Below, in pieces: positions 1 to 12,247 of a stretch of 64,000 bases of DNA. This stretch comes from Avena insularis (taxonomy: Eukaryota; Streptophyta; Magnoliopsida; Poales; Poaceae). The stretch covers positions 94,843,285-94,907,284 of the forward strand of contig CM042694.1 of NCBI GenBank assembly GCA_023614405.1, written 5' to 3'. The position numbers were made by a program, and so were the translations under genes. Position 1 is the stretch's first letter. Every line of letters begins with the position of its first letter. The notes under the pieces are model-generated. The model was given only the letters and a program-made list of their open reading frames with translations, did no database searches and was not told the DNA's origin.

Positions 1-177
1 AACATGTTATGTCGGTTCACAAGTTTTCAGGATGAAAGAACATTTTATGTGTCATGTATAAAAAAGACGAAATGTGTCACAGGAATACGACTATTCACAT
101 GACATTTTGTCTTTTTTATACGCAATACATAAAATGTTCTTTCATCCCAAAAACTTGTGAACCAGCATAAAATGTTT
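1..177. repeat. MITE-like foldback repeat, 177 bp
   Basis: The first ~75 bases and the last ~75 bases are near-perfect inverted copies: GGTTCACAAGTTTT near the left end pairs with AAAACTTGTGAACC near the right end, and AAAGAACATTTTAT pairs with ATAAAATGTTCTTT. It has no coding capacity. A diverged relative of the same length, also a foldback, lies at 15784-15960 in the opposite orientation. The left end may extend outside the window, so the target duplication cannot be checked. Superfamily not assigned. Confidence 0.7.
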
Positions 178-1768
178 AAATCTATATGTAAAATTTTTGT
201 TTCGATTTTTTTGATAGTTTAAAATATGTTTTTTCACAATTGGTGCATTTGCACCTATGGGCCGAATTGCCGCCTCCCTGTCAATGGCCTCTTTCATGGT
301 TTTGCCAAACTCATGAGACATATGTTTGATCAATTTACTTTCCATTCCAAAAATGCAGTTACTGACTCGGATAATCTGATCTATGAAAGTCACTAAAAAA
401 GGTTATATTACCATCACTAGTCAGCAATAAAAGCTTAAGAAAGGGGAAACAAACATGTGGTCCCAACGAGCTGTTGCTGTAATCTTGTTGTCTGGCCGAA
501 TCGCTATACCCGTTATACCGTCTCGCTCAATTTCTATTTCATTCCTGAGAGAAAATGTGCCATGTAATAATAAAAACTACATTTCAGTTAAGGATTTCAA
601 AGGTCTTTGTTTCCCAAATGAAATTGCAAGCACTCCAGAGTGGCGGAGCAGATGATGCTTGTGATGAAAGGGATGCAGAAATCACAGAAATAGATGACGT
701 GTCAAGCTATTAAATGTGAATAATATGAAGTAGATCATGCAGACGTGCTCAACCTCCTTAGTAGTGTACCTAGTTAGCACCACATAACTATGAGTTATCA
801 CACGGACATATTGCTCCAAATCTGGGCTAATATCCAAGTACAAAAAAACTGATTAACTGAAATCTCAACACATCTGCCATTTTGGATATGGAAGCAACAC
901 ATCTGGAAAGAAGATATAATATATGACACCTCACCAGCAATCTGTAGATAGAATTCATGAACATAACTATATCCTTACGTAACTTAAGAAACATGCATCT
1001 CCTTTTTCACCTAGACGATTTTTCACATCACAGATAAATGGTAGAAGTCTATTGATGTTTTTATTTTTTTCAATGCCGTTTTTTCTGGGAACAAAACACT
1101 TTGCTATCTTTACAAGTAGCAGGCAGTTGGAACTTAATCCCTAACTGATGGTGTGTTACCCACTGCAGCTTCCCACAGGAAACTATTGTAAGCACTTCCT
1201 GGATTGTGTTAGCATATACTTCAAGAGTATTATGTATTGAAAGTGACATAACTTGGAATAAGCAAATAATTACAAGATGAACTCGGGTTTGTAAGTATTA
1301 CAATTCGAAGAATTGTACTCACTGCATGCATTTTCATGATAAGGATATCTTATATAGCAGGATACGAAATCTAGAACAATTGATTCACACCTTCTGATGA
1401 TCGAGGGTGAACATGGCTATTTTACTATCAGCGCCTCCTGAGATCCCACCAGTGCATAACCCATCCAAAGAAATGGATAAAGCTGCATTGGTGCATGTTA
1501 TTAGATCATGCATTGTTTCATTCTATAGAAGAAAGAAAATAATAACTGCTCCTGAAAACTGTAAGTTAAACAACCAAGTTAGAAATTAAAACCAAGAGGG
1601 TGTAGCATGAGACCTGACTCCGAATGATATTTCACTGAAGATAAAGGCCACCAGGGCTTTCGTACATCCCACCAAAGAGTGCTTCCATCTTCATAGCTGG
1701 TGACCGTAAAAGCAAGGTTTGTTAATAAATGAAACAAGTATTGTTTTCAACCCTAAACTATTGCATAA

Positions 1769-2087
1769 GGGCATGGCCAATGCGTATCTTGAACCTACTG
1801 CCCTACAGGCTCAGATGTCAGATGGGAGGCTCGGGTGTTGGCTCGCAGCTGTCAGAGTCTCCTCTAAAGGAGGCGGCCGCTTGGACAAAAAAAGGTGAGG
1901 GGAGAGCAAAAGAGATGAGAGAGAAGGAGAGAAAACACCAGATGATTTTATGGAGGATGACGACGGTAGAGCGGTGGCCTCAGCTTTTGGGATTGGACGT
2001 CAGTAAAATAAACATATGCCTCACCTTCATACACCAAGGTGTAAGGATCAGGAGCAGCACCTACCACTGCTACCATAAATCATGCTT
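1769..2087. mobile_element. 319-bp TAA-flanked insertion, PIF/Harbinger-like MITE candidate
   Basis: The paralogous intron at about 18978 reads straight through GCATAAGTTC. Here 319 bases starting GGGCATGGCC and ending ATCATGCTT are inserted after TAA, and TAA is repeated at 2088-2090. The ends GGGCATG and CATGCTT are imperfect inverted repeats (5 of 7). A 3-bp TAA duplication is typical of PIF/Harbinger elements. The exact boundaries come from the empty site in the duplicate; the superfamily is an inference. Confidence 0.65.
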
Positions 2088-2093
2088 TAAGTT

Positions 2094-3497
2094 TGATACA
2101 TTGCAAATGTATCTATAATTTTTGATGTTCCATGCTTGGTTTTATCTACTTTTTTATGTTTTGTCCACACTTTGGAGTACGTTTCATATGATTTCTTGGA
2201 CTAACCTATTAAAAGAGCCACAGTGCCAGTTGCCTGTTTTCTGCTGTTTTTGGTTCCAGGAAGTCAGAAAATGAATATTCTCGAAATTGGACGGGAAAAA
2301 GGCAAAGTTACTATTTTCCGGGAAGACTCACAGAGCCAGAAGGAGAGTCGGAGAGGGGCCACACCCCCCAGGCGCGGGTCCCCCTTGGCCACGCCAGGGC
2401 ATGGTGTAGGCCCCCTGGCCGGCCACCGACCTTGCCTCTTTCACCTATATATTCCTCCCAAGGCAGAAACCCTAAGTCGTCAATCAGAAATCTACGAAAA
2501 GTTCCGCAGCGCCACCGCCACCGAAGAGGAGATTCGGGGGATAGAAAGTCTCTGTTCCGGCACCCTGTCGGGACGGGGAAGTGCCCCCGGAGCCATCTCC
2601 ATCGATCTCCACCACCATCTCCATCACCATTGCTGATTCCCGTGATGAGGAGGGAGTAGTTCTCTCTCGAGGCTAAGGGTTCTACCGGTAGCTATGTGTT
2701 CATCTCTCTCTCTATGCGTTATCTTATTGAGATCATGAGGTTGTAATCTATAGATCTACCTTGCTACTCAAGTGCTTTATTAGATCTCTGCTCTCCCTAT
2801 GTGTGTGAAAGTGACAGCGTGCACACCATGGTGGCACTTAGGCTAGATATTACAAATACTTGTTATGAGTTATATTTGGAGTTGGATGTCTTTATGAAAT
2901 TGTGGTGTTTGTTGGAACCATCTAGTACTCAAGGTGACAGTGTGGGGTTTTCTAGATGGGAAAGGCTTACTTTGAGGTGTGTTGTTATAGCCCTACCATC
3001 GATTAGAGTGTTCAACCGGAGAGTAGTTAAGAGTAGTATCATAAAGAAGAATATATTTATATGAGAGTGTTCACTAGTGAAAGTATGATCCCTAGGCCTT
3101 GTTTCTAAGCATTGAAACACCGTTTGCAACTAGATTTGTTACATGTTTGCTTGCTTCCATCTATATTTCAGTTTGTCTTTAGTCTTTTCCACGCCATCAA
3201 GTTATTTTCTATCACCATTGCCACTTATAATTATCTATACCACTTGTATTTCAGTATCTCTTCGCCAAACTAGTGCACCTATACACCTGACAAGTGTATT
3301 GGGTGTGTTGGGGACACAAGAGACTTCTTGTATCTTGATTGCAGGGTTGCTTGAGAGGGGATACCTTTGACCACTTCCTCCCTGAGTTCGATAAACCTTG
3401 GGTGATCCACTTAAGGGAAAACTTGTTGCTGTTCTACAAACCTCTGCACTTGGAGTCCCAACAACTGTCTACAAGAATAGAAGTGCGTAGACATCAA
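2094..3497 (+). mobile_element. Solo LTR of a Gypsy-type retrotransposon
   Basis: A 1404-bp sequence begins TGATACATTGCAAATGTATC and ends GTAGACATCA, with TGAT/ATCA tips. It is flanked by a perfect 5-bp target duplication AAGTT (2089-2093 and 3498-3502). No primer-binding site, polypurine tract or internal domain accompanies it, so it is a solo LTR left by recombination between the two LTRs. Its first ~250 bases match the beginning of the LTRs of the Gypsy element at 5588-13841, so the two are related families. The site is empty in the paralogous intron near 18978. Confidence 0.9.
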
Positions 3498-4119
3498 AGT
3501 TCACTTTTCACAACCCTCATAGTTAACTTTTTAACCTTGAACTCTTGAATCACTTTACTTTATCCCCTTGCTCCTATCCCATGCGATTTTGTACTGACAG
3601 GGATGACATGTGGCATTCTAAAAAGTAGTTCCGAGTTCAATATTGAACTTTCCTCTCGATAGAAATGGCAAACAAAAATGACCGATGACAAACTTCTGGT
3701 TCTGAATAAATTATTGAAGTTGCCCTAACCTACCCTAGAATCATATTATGGGATTGTTTAGCATATCAAGTAGGATTACTAGAAATAAATGTACCATATT
3801 TATGTACCAACTATTGAAGATCAGATCTTATTGAGTTGTGATCATATAGTCAAGAATGAGAATTATGTGACTGGTCAAAAATCCATGACATGCTGTTGAA
3901 CTATTAAACCCTTGAAGCATACTCACTTCAATAAATGTTTTTTTATCATGTAACGGAAAGTTGTTTTGTTGTTTCACATCACAATAAATTAAATTGTGTA
4001 AGTGGAATACGTTCATACTTAAATATTTACTTGTCAGCTAATAAACTGAATGTGCATAAAAAATGTTGTTTACTGTGTGCTGTATGATACCCGTGGAATA
4101 CAGACAACAATAATTAATG

Positions 4120-4220
4120 GTCGACATTATTTATTTATTTTGAGAAAACACAAAGGACCTTTAAACTTTATCTCATTGAAAAGATAGAGTTTGTTTTACA
4201 TCCTCCTAAGAGGCAGGTTA
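4120..4220. repeat. Short repeat-like insert shared by both WD40 copies
   Basis: A T-rich start (TATTTATTTATTTTGAGAAA) is followed by sequence about an aggtac-type dispersed repeat that is also present at about 19605-19705 in the intron of the intact gene. Because both copies carry it, it predates the segmental duplication. Its class is not recognised. Confidence 0.3.
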
Positions 4221-5138
4221 CATCATATCATAGTTACATGTAAATCTATACTCTGCACTATGAAGTAGGAACAAATATGTACTCTGCATATAGTCATTTA
4301 CACGCTTCACATAACAGCATGACTGCACTTGCAATAAGAATTAGATCAAGTAGAACTTCTTCCATAGGGGGAGTTGATGTTTCTTACAGTGTTCTGTCAG
4401 ATATATCAGTCGTAATATATCGCGGGAATATACCCAGGCTAAAGCGATTGAATACCATTTCCATTCACTTGTGGTTGTTACTATCTAGCAAAACATAAGA
4501 TGCGTGCAGTTTATGACATTTTTGTTACGTGCGAATGTGATTAGTACATGGTACTTAGCGCCAACACCCTCAAAAAATGAAGTCCACAATAGAGGCCAGA
4601 GAATAAAAGAGAACCTGGGTCCTCGACACTGGTAAACGGGCCAGATTCAAATTTAATCCAGTTGCTACAACTGACCTAAGAAAGAGCTGAATAGTTGTTT
4701 TTTTTTACTGAAAAGAGCTCAACAGTTTTGTTCGGATACTCTGCTAGGCTGTGGCATATGTAAATCCGTGTCAATATTAGTTACAAACATATTGTGCCTG
4801 TAAAATAGTTGATTTGAGTATTAACCTTGACAAAATATTTATATAGCCTCTATATTGACACAGAGTGAAAGCTTGCATGGCCATGCATAGACCTACGATC
4901 AACCGACAGTTTTCAAGGATTACTTAAAAGTATAAACAATATTTCTCAAAAAAACACATAAACAGCAAGGGCAAACAAATGGGATCAAACAATTTAAAAG
5001 GAGTTTTATGTGTGTCCTGCAAACATAGACTATTATAGTAATTCAAAGTTGTAAACAAAGAATTTCATGGCATGCATTATATCTTAAAATAGCAAAAGAA
5101 ACTACAACAAAGAGCATAGAAATGAACAAGATGGCAGA

Positions 5139-5587
5139 TTTGACTCAAAACGGCCAGTTTTCACCATACCATATATATACCCCCTTCTTCCACCTTGTGC
5201 AGGTTAGGTTAATCATTCATATTCATTCTTTGAGCTCTCTCTCTCCGTTGTTGAAACACGAAAAGCTTGAGGATTTCATTCTACCCAACCAAAGCCAAAT
5301 CCCTTTGGTAAAAAGCAAGAGGAGGTCCCGATCTATGTTTCCACCAAGCCAAAGTTCATTCCTCCTTGAGTTCATCGAGTTTGATTGTTACTCTTGGGTT
5401 TGTGGGAAACCCTAGGTGGCTAGGGTCGCCCAGAGGCATTCGGCTTGTGATTTTCCCCGTGGAAAGTTTGTGAGGGTTTGGAGGTTACCTTAAAGTCTAC
5501 CATGGGTAAGTGGGTATTCCTTCATGGGATAGGCTTGGAAAAGAAGGTGAGCTTTCGTGGCATTGGGTAATCCTTCGTGGGACCTGA
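5139..5587 (+). mobile_element. Retroelement fragment interrupted by the Gypsy element
   Basis: Similarity to the WD40 gene ends at 5138. What follows has a TATA-like ATATATATACCCCC, a pyrimidine-rich leader, then a GGGTTTGTGGGAAACCCTAG and CTTTCGTGGCATTGGG stretch of the kind found in Triticeae retroelement leaders. It ends at GGGACCTGA exactly where the Gypsy LTR begins. The sequence after the Gypsy element (13842 onward, CACCTCTCCAACGTGACATAG) plausibly continues the same element. No coding domain is visible and no family name is assigned. Confidence 0.5.
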
Positions 5588-7178
5588 TGATGGCCCAAAA
5601 TATATCGAGCTCGTTGGGGAACCCCAAGAGGAAGGTATGATGAGCACATCAGTAAGCTTTCCCTCAGTAAGAAACCAAGGTTTAATCGAACCAGTAGGAG
5701 CAAGGAAACACCCCAAAGGTGTTGCTAGCTGAGCCTTGGCAGGGCGCACTACCGGTGCTAGTAGCAACGTGGAGACCTGCACAACACAACCACAGAACTT
5801 TGCCTCCAACTTGTGATGAGGTTGTCAATCTCACCGGTTTTGCTGAAAACAATGGATTAAATGTATCGAATGGAAGGACGTAATAGTTTGCAGAAAGTAA
5901 ACACAAAACAGTAAACAATTTGTAGATTTATGTAAAAGAAAGGACCGGGATCCATAGTTCACTAGAGGTGGCTCTCCTTAAGATAGATAACATGCTGGGT
6001 GAACAAATTACAGCGGGGTAATTGACAAACATCAAGAAAGCAATACATGCATATACTAATCATCTTGACTCCTTTGGAACTTGATTGGGCATTACAACAT
6101 TATACATAGACCGCCATCCAACTGCATCTATGACTAATAATCCACCTTCAGGTTATCATCCGAACCCCCTCCAGTATTAAGTTGCAAACAACAGATTATT
6201 GCTTTACGAATTGCGTGTAAAGTAAACAATACAATTGTTCTATGAACGAAGGATTGTTGTTTTCTCCCTAGTAGCAACATCACATCTAGTACCTTAGAGA
6301 TTTCACATTACTTCCCAGTTACGGAGGCATGAACCCACTATCGAGCATAAATACTAACTCTTGGAGTTGCTAGTATCTACTTGGCCAAGATAGCTACTAA
6401 CAACGGAAAGCATGCAAGATCACAAATAACAAAGACATGATAGAATCAATAATCAATCTAAAATAACATCTCAATATCCATCGGATCCCCGCAAACACAA
6501 CATGCAGAATTACAAATAGATGATCTTGATCATGAACGGAGATCACAAGATCTAGACATGAAAGCACAAAGGAGGAGCCATCCATCTAGCTACTACATGG
6601 ACCCGTAGTCTAGAGATGAACTACTCATGCATCACACCGGAGGCTTGCATGATGATGAAGAAGGCCTCCAGGGTGAATTCCCCTCTCCGGCAGGGTGCCG
6701 AGAAGAGCTTCAGATCCCTCCCGATCTAGGGATGGAGATGACGGCGGCTACAGACTCTTTCGTGGATTTTTGATCGGGTACCTAGGGTTTTGGTCCCGAG
6801 GGTAATATATAGGCGGAAGGAGAGGCCGAGGGGGTGCTGGGGTCGGCCAGACCACCCCCTGGCGCGGGTCAGGCCTGGCCGCGCGGCCAGGTGGTGTGGC
6901 CGGCCCCCAGCTCTTCTCCGTCTCGTATTCTGGCATCAGATGTCTTCCGGAAAAATAGGCACTTTGGCTTTTGTCCCGTCCAATTCCGAGAATATTCATT
7001 TTCTGACTTTCCTGGAACCAAAAATAGCAGAAAACAGGCAGCTGGCACTGTGGCTCTTGTTAATAGGTTAGTCCAAGAAATCATATGAAAAGTACTCCAA
7101 AATGTGGACAAAACACAAGAAAGTAGATAAAACCAAGCATAGAGCACCAAAAATTATAGATACATTTGCAATGTATCA
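5588..7178 (-). repeat. 3' LTR of the Gypsy element
   Basis: A 1591-bp repeat matching 12248-13841 almost end to end. On the minus strand it begins TGATACATTGCAAATGTATC and ends GGCCATCA. Open frames inside it (for example 6748-6999 on the minus strand) recur in the other LTR and are not genes. Confidence 0.9.
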
Positions 7179-10100
7179 ACATCCCCAAGCTTAACTCATG
7201 CTCGTCCTCGAGTAGGTAAGTGGTAAAAAGAAAGAATAATTTTTGAGGTGACATGCACCATCATAAACTTGATCAAAGTACTTGTAAAACATTCAAAGCT
7301 GGGATCATAGTACTTCAATCATAACATGAAAGACAATGTTCTAGCAATATGACAAAGAAACTATGTTGCAACATGAAAAGGCACAAACAAAAGATTCATG
7401 AATAACAATGCTTTGCAAGACGTTTGTTTGTTTCACATAAAGAAAACATAGCATAATAGCATTCAGCTTGTCCCTCATAGAGTAGCAAATATAAATGCAT
7501 AGGACACCTTCAAAGTTCATAAGAGTGACTAGATACAAATAGTTTAAAGCAAGCAATATCAAGTTATACATCAATCAACTAGTCTTGGAACAATGCACAT
7601 AGAACTAACAATGGCTACTATGCTCTCAAAGTAGGTGCATAAAGATAGAAGGTGGAGACTCAATATAATGGTGGACCTTCATAGAAGGAAGTAGAGATTC
7701 AAGTTCCATAAAGAGCTACCAAAAATTATGGTACTTAATAGCTTTCAGCTCTCATTGCCCCTATCATAAGCATCTTGAAGTGATTAAGGTTAAAGTGAAC
7801 AAAGTATGGTGTACATGCTTGACGAAGTATAAGTTAGAAATCTCATGTCCCTTGAATACGAGGGCCGCTCCTCATGCTACTCAAGTTTAGTCACCGGTAA
7901 GTTCTTGTCATCGTAAGTACATGTGTATCATAGAGAACCGCCAGCGGGGTACCCCTTGCCCGATGATACGGAAAAATCCCCATATCAAAATGACAAGGCA
8001 AGCAGACAACGAGCATCTCAGCAATCTTCTTATTTACCATGGGAATATGGTGCTTTTTTCTCTCTTTCCTCTTTTCATAATCTCTTTTTTTCCTTTTTCT
8101 CTTTTCTCTCAATATAGTACTCTTTTTTTATAAGAAGAATGCTTCATAGACAGCTCATTATGGTTACATTGCAGGTTTCCATCATGTTAGCATGGATTAG
8201 ACCAGCGGCCCAGGCGTTTCTCTAACACATATACATAACTCCATGGACTTACAAGCTTCCCTTTCATTTCACACCGACGACATCCATAGACAAAAGAGCA
8301 TGATATCAACTAGGTACAAGTACCAAGTGCAATGTTGAAAGTGTTCCCCATGACAGCATGGTTCTGCTAATTCCCAACAAATAAGTGCAAGCATATACAA
8401 CATAGAGGACACAATGGTTCAAGTTTCTTAAGGGCAAGAAAAGTAAAGTGTACCATCAAGTTCGTGAGATCTTTAATCACTAGTTTTCTCATAACAAGTT
8501 TAATTTGAAGGTAAACAAAAACATGAATATACTTGGAATAGCATATGCTAGTAGGTAGGTATGGTGGACTCTTTGGAATAACTTGGTTTAGGGAGTTGGA
8601 TGCATGAGTGGAACTCATACTTGGTTGTGGAGGCTAGCAAAAGGCGGGCGACAAACTAAGAGAGCAATAATGGACATAATCATGCAGAGCGACAAAACAT
8701 CATTGATCAAAGCATAAAGTGATACTACAAGTTGAAAACTAAAGGATCATAAAGGCTATGGTGACTTGAGATAGTCATAACATGGTGTGAGCATGCGCCA
8801 AGTCAACCCAAATAAAGCATCAAAGGAGAATACCACTATACTATGTTTTAATATGCTAAAACAACGCATGATTCATCCAAGGCACATTAAGCAATCTCAA
8901 TTGTTTATAACAAGTCATGCTACAACAAAGAATACTAAGAATAAAGCCAAAACAATATCAAGCATGGCATGACAAAGCATAGGCCACAGTCAAAAACAAG
9001 CTCTCTTTACCACTTAAGCATGAACTTTCCTACTCTTTTTCAAACCAAACCAAACTATTTGAAAACCAATGTATGAAAGAGGGGGTCCAACCAATTTATT
9101 CAGCAAACTAAGCAAACCAAGCAAACGAAAAACCAAAACAAAAACGAAACAGAAGACGCTCCAAGAACAACACAACTGTGCATGAAACAATAAAAATGAA
9201 GCGTTTAGAAGAAACCTGGGATTTTTATTGATGAAGAGGGGGATGCCTTGGGCATCCCCAAGCTTTGACGCTTGTACTTCTTGGATATTTCTTGGGGTGA
9301 CATGCGTGGCATCCCCAAGCTTGAGCTTTAGTCCATCCTTCATCTCATTACTCATTCCTTCCATACACCTGAAATTTTTTCCTTCATATAAAACTTCACG
9401 CAATCTTTATTAGAACATTAGTGCACTCAAGATAATAGGTCTTAAGATTCAGTTCTAACACCAAATAAACTTCCATTAGAACACTAGCTACTGAAGCACT
9501 TCCCTCAAAAAGTTCAATTCCCCAAAAGAACTAAAAAGGAACCAACAAGAAGCAAATGCAGAAAATGGCAGAAATCTGTCAAAACAGACTAACAGGTTAA
9601 GATGAATGTTTTCGAAGACCTTCTGTTGCTCAAATCAAAAAGTGTTGAACTAATGAAAGTTAGATAACAACCTGGGGCAGAAGCACAAAAATCCAAGCCT
9701 CAAAAAGACGATAAGAGATTTTACACGAGTTTTTACGGTGAAGCACAGAAATCTGTTTCGGGACAGCAACTTTCCCAATCATTACTTCTCTCTCATTAGA
9801 GGTTACTCTTGGCACAAAAAGCAAATAAAATGGATAATGAGAGATTATTACTGAAGTAATAACTTACAAGACACATCTAAAACTTTTGGGTTATCTCCCA
9901 ATAAGTACTTTTCTTTAACGCCTTTAAGTTAGGCATAAGAAGCAAGAAGAATCAAGTGTTCTCAAATGAAGAAGCATTAAGATTAATACCAGAAATATCT
10001 TCAACAAGGCAAGGTATATCACCCAAATAAGTCCTAGAGGATCATCTCTTCGTGCTCTTAGGTTCACTATTTTCATCAGAAGGGTTTTCATGAACAATCC

Positions 10101-10197
10101 AATCAATATTCTTTTATATGGCTTCATGCATTGCTACGAGTTTAAAAGGTATCGGTATTTTAGGTTCCTCCCCATTAGGTTCAGTTTTGTTCATATT
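7179..10197 (-). other. Gypsy interior without recognisable coding domains
   Basis: About 3 kb between the 3' LTR and the single internal open frame. It contains the polypurine tract at its left edge, a pyrimidine-rich run at 8055-8130, and two copies of a GGCATCCCCAAGCTT-type motif (9240-9262 and 9308-9322) that echo the polypurine-tract region. No gag or pol motifs are visible in any frame. Confidence 0.6.
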
Positions 10198-10575
10198 TTA
10201 TCGTGTACCAACAACATCTACACATGAGCCTAGCATATTAAAACATTTAAAGAGTTTTCTAGCTTCTTTAGCAACATCATAGAATTCCTTAAGCAAAGTT
10301 TCTAGAATAAAATCCCTCTTTTCGGGGTCCTCAATTTCTTTAAGCTTAAGAAACATTACTTTCATTAAGGGGTTGAGGTTAACAAACCTAGCTTCTAGCA
10401 TGTGAACTAAAGAAGCTGCAGCAATCTCATAATTTGGAGCAAGTTCTGCAAGGGATCTATCCTCAATATCCTCATGTTTACTAACATGATTAAAGAATTC
10501 TTCAATATTATCTTTTCCAATTATTGAACCACTACCTATTGAAAGGTCTTTCAAGGTAAATTTAGGGATCAACAT
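10198..10575 (-). CDS. Short helical ORF of a non-autonomous Gypsy element
   Basis: A 125-codon open frame starts MLIPKFTLKDLSIGSGS and ends ...GSCVDVVGTR. It lies downstream of the tRNA-Asp primer site in the sense of the element, with only a T-rich leader and a nested solo LTR between. The composition is rich in Leu, Glu, Lys and Phe and predicts helices (for example NPLMKVMFLKLKEIEDPEKR), with no zinc knuckle, protease or signal peptide. Its position is where gag would start, so it may be a remnant or specialised gag-like product. I do not recognise a Pfam-level family. It belongs to the transposon, not to the host gene set. Confidence 0.55.
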   Translation of the reverse strand: MLIPKFTLKDLSIGSGSIIGKDNIEEFFNHVSKHEDIEDRSLAELAPNYEIAAASLVHMLEARFVNLNPLMKVMFLKLKEIEDPEKRDFILETLLKEFYDVAKEARKLFKCFNMLGSCVDVVGTR

Positions 10576-10755
10576 GCTGAGCTAAGGAAGAGGTGACAAC
10601 TAAAGGAGACTTAATTTTTTGTGTGTTTTTAATAAAGAAAGCAAATTTGTAAAACTAAATTTTTGTGTTTTTGATAAAGAAACAAGCAAACAAAGCAAAA
10701 GAAACTAAGCAAAACAAAAATAACAAAGTAAAGAGATTGGTTATGAGGGACTCCC

Positions 10756-12123
10756 TGATGACCCACAAGTATAGGGGGTATATCGCAGTATTTTCAAGGG
10801 AAGTGAAACCCAATTTATTGATTAGACACAAGGGGAGCCAAAGAATATTTATAAGCCTTAACAACTGAGTTGTCAGTTCAGCTGCACCTGGAAACAATCT
10901 TGCTCACAACAGTTTATCAGTAGCAACAGTTTTGTAGTAGGAATAGCAAAGTAACAGCAGTAGTAAAGCAAAGACAGTAGTAACAAAAGCGATGGCAAAG
11001 GATTCGAGTGCGGTAGGCATAGGGATGGATGGACGGGCGTTGCATGGACAAGACAATTCACATAGCAATCAGAACATAGGGCAATTGCAGATAAATATGA
11101 TAAAGCATCCAAGTACTAGACAATCCTAGGCATGTGTTCCATATATAGTCATACGTGCTCGCAATGAGAACTTGCACAACATCTTTTGTCCCGCCAGCCC
11201 GTTTGCAGCGGGGCCTCTAGGGAACTACTGGAAATTAAGGTGCTCCTTTTAATAGAGCACCGGAGCAAAGCATTAACACTCTATGAACACATGTGATCCT
11301 CACATCAAAGCCTTTCCCTTTCGGTTATCCCGGTTTCTGTCACTTCGGGGCCATAGGTTCCGGACAACGACGTGTGTATACAACTTGCAGATAAGACCAA
11401 GAACAATACTATCATAATGAATCAATAATACGTTCAGATCTGAAATCATGGCACTCGGGCCCTAGTGACAAGCATTAAGCACAACAAGTTGCAACAAAGT
11501 CATAAAGCACTAATAAAAGATACTAGGTACCATGCCGTAACAATTTGATGCCATTACATGAACGATCTCATCCAATCCCTACCATCCCCATAGCCTACAG
11601 CGGGGGATTACTCACTCATAGATGGGGGAAACATGGATGGTCGATGGAGAAGCGATGGTGATGATCTCCTCCAATTCTCCGTCCCGGCAGGGTGCCAGAA
11701 CGGAGTTTCTGGTGCTGTTTCGTGGAATCTGGTGGTGGCGGCGGAGCGGAACTCCTTCTGGAAAAACATCGACCCCCCCCCCAAAGTTTTTAGGTCAGAA
11801 GGCTCCTTATAGGCGAAGAGAGAGGCCGAGGGTTTGGGGCCCACCACCTGGCGCGGCCTGGCACGCCGCGGCCAGTGGTGTGGCCACCCCTTGGATCTTC
11901 TCTGTCTCGTATTCTGGCTCCTGGAGTCTTCGAGTGAAATAGGATTTTTGGCATATTTTCCGGGATTTTTCCTGATAGTTGGTTTTCTGCACAAAAAGTA
12001 GACACCAAGGCAATTCTGCTGAAAACAGCGTCAGTTCGTATTAGTTGCATCCAAAACACACAAGTATAGAGGAGAAACAATAGCAAAAGTGTTCGGGAAA
12101 GTAGATACGTTTTGGACGTATCA
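10756..12123 (-). mobile_element. Solo LTR nested inside the Gypsy element
   Basis: A 1368-bp sequence that on the minus strand begins TGATACGTCCAAAACGTATC and ends GGGTCATCA. It is flanked by a perfect target duplication CTCCC (10751-10755 and 12124-12128). The start motif is typical of abundant Triticeae Gypsy LTRs. It has no internal domain. It sits between the primer-binding site and the internal open frame of the host element, so it inserted later and then lost its body by LTR-LTR recombination. Confidence 0.9.
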
Positions 12124-12149
12124 CTCCCCTTGTGAAGATGTCCTTGACT

Positions 12150-12236
12150 CCCCGGCAACGGCGCCAGAAAAAGTCTTTGATGGCGCGTAGTTGACGTGGG
12201 AGCTTCTTCTTCTTCAGTTCCCCGGCAACGGCACCA
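12150..12236 (-). other. Duplicated tRNA-Asp primer-binding site
   Basis: Minus-strand reading gives TGGTGCCGTTGCCGGGG at 12220-12236, eleven bases after the LTR end, and a second TGGCGCCGTTGCCGGGG at 12150-12166. Both are preceded by CATCAA and CTTTTTC. The plant tRNA-Asp(GUC) 3' end is complementary: the second copy matches perfectly over 17 bases and the LTR-proximal copy has one mismatch. The two copies are 70 bp apart, implying a local duplication of the LTR/primer junction. Confidence 0.85.
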
Positions 12237-12247
12237 GAAAAAGTACT

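Larger units (their letters stand above)
278..5138 (-). pseudogene. Truncated duplicate of the DSE1-like WD40 gene (exons 8-11 only)
   Basis: This block aligns in the same orientation with 17533-20569 of the intact WD40 gene, introns included. Exon equivalents are 4826-4892 (exon 8), 1614-1696 (exon 9), 1391-1482 (exon 10) and 455-561 (exon 11). All keep the parent's exact lengths (67, 83, 92, 107). Exons 1-7 and 12-13 are absent. The exon-11 equivalent has lost its acceptor (AG changed to AT at 561/562), its last exonic base is changed from G to T, and a conserved Gly of the GWD motif is changed to Arg. Similarity stops abruptly at 278 and 5138, where unrelated repeat DNA begins. The intron between exons 8 and 9 has gained a small insertion and a solo LTR. 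It cannot encode a WD40 propeller and is best read as a dead gene fragment. Confidence 0.9.

Noticed and set aside
6748..7150. Overlapping open frames on both strands (repeated at 13390-13813)
   Set aside because: They lie inside the two LTRs of one Gypsy element and recur in both; they carry no domain.
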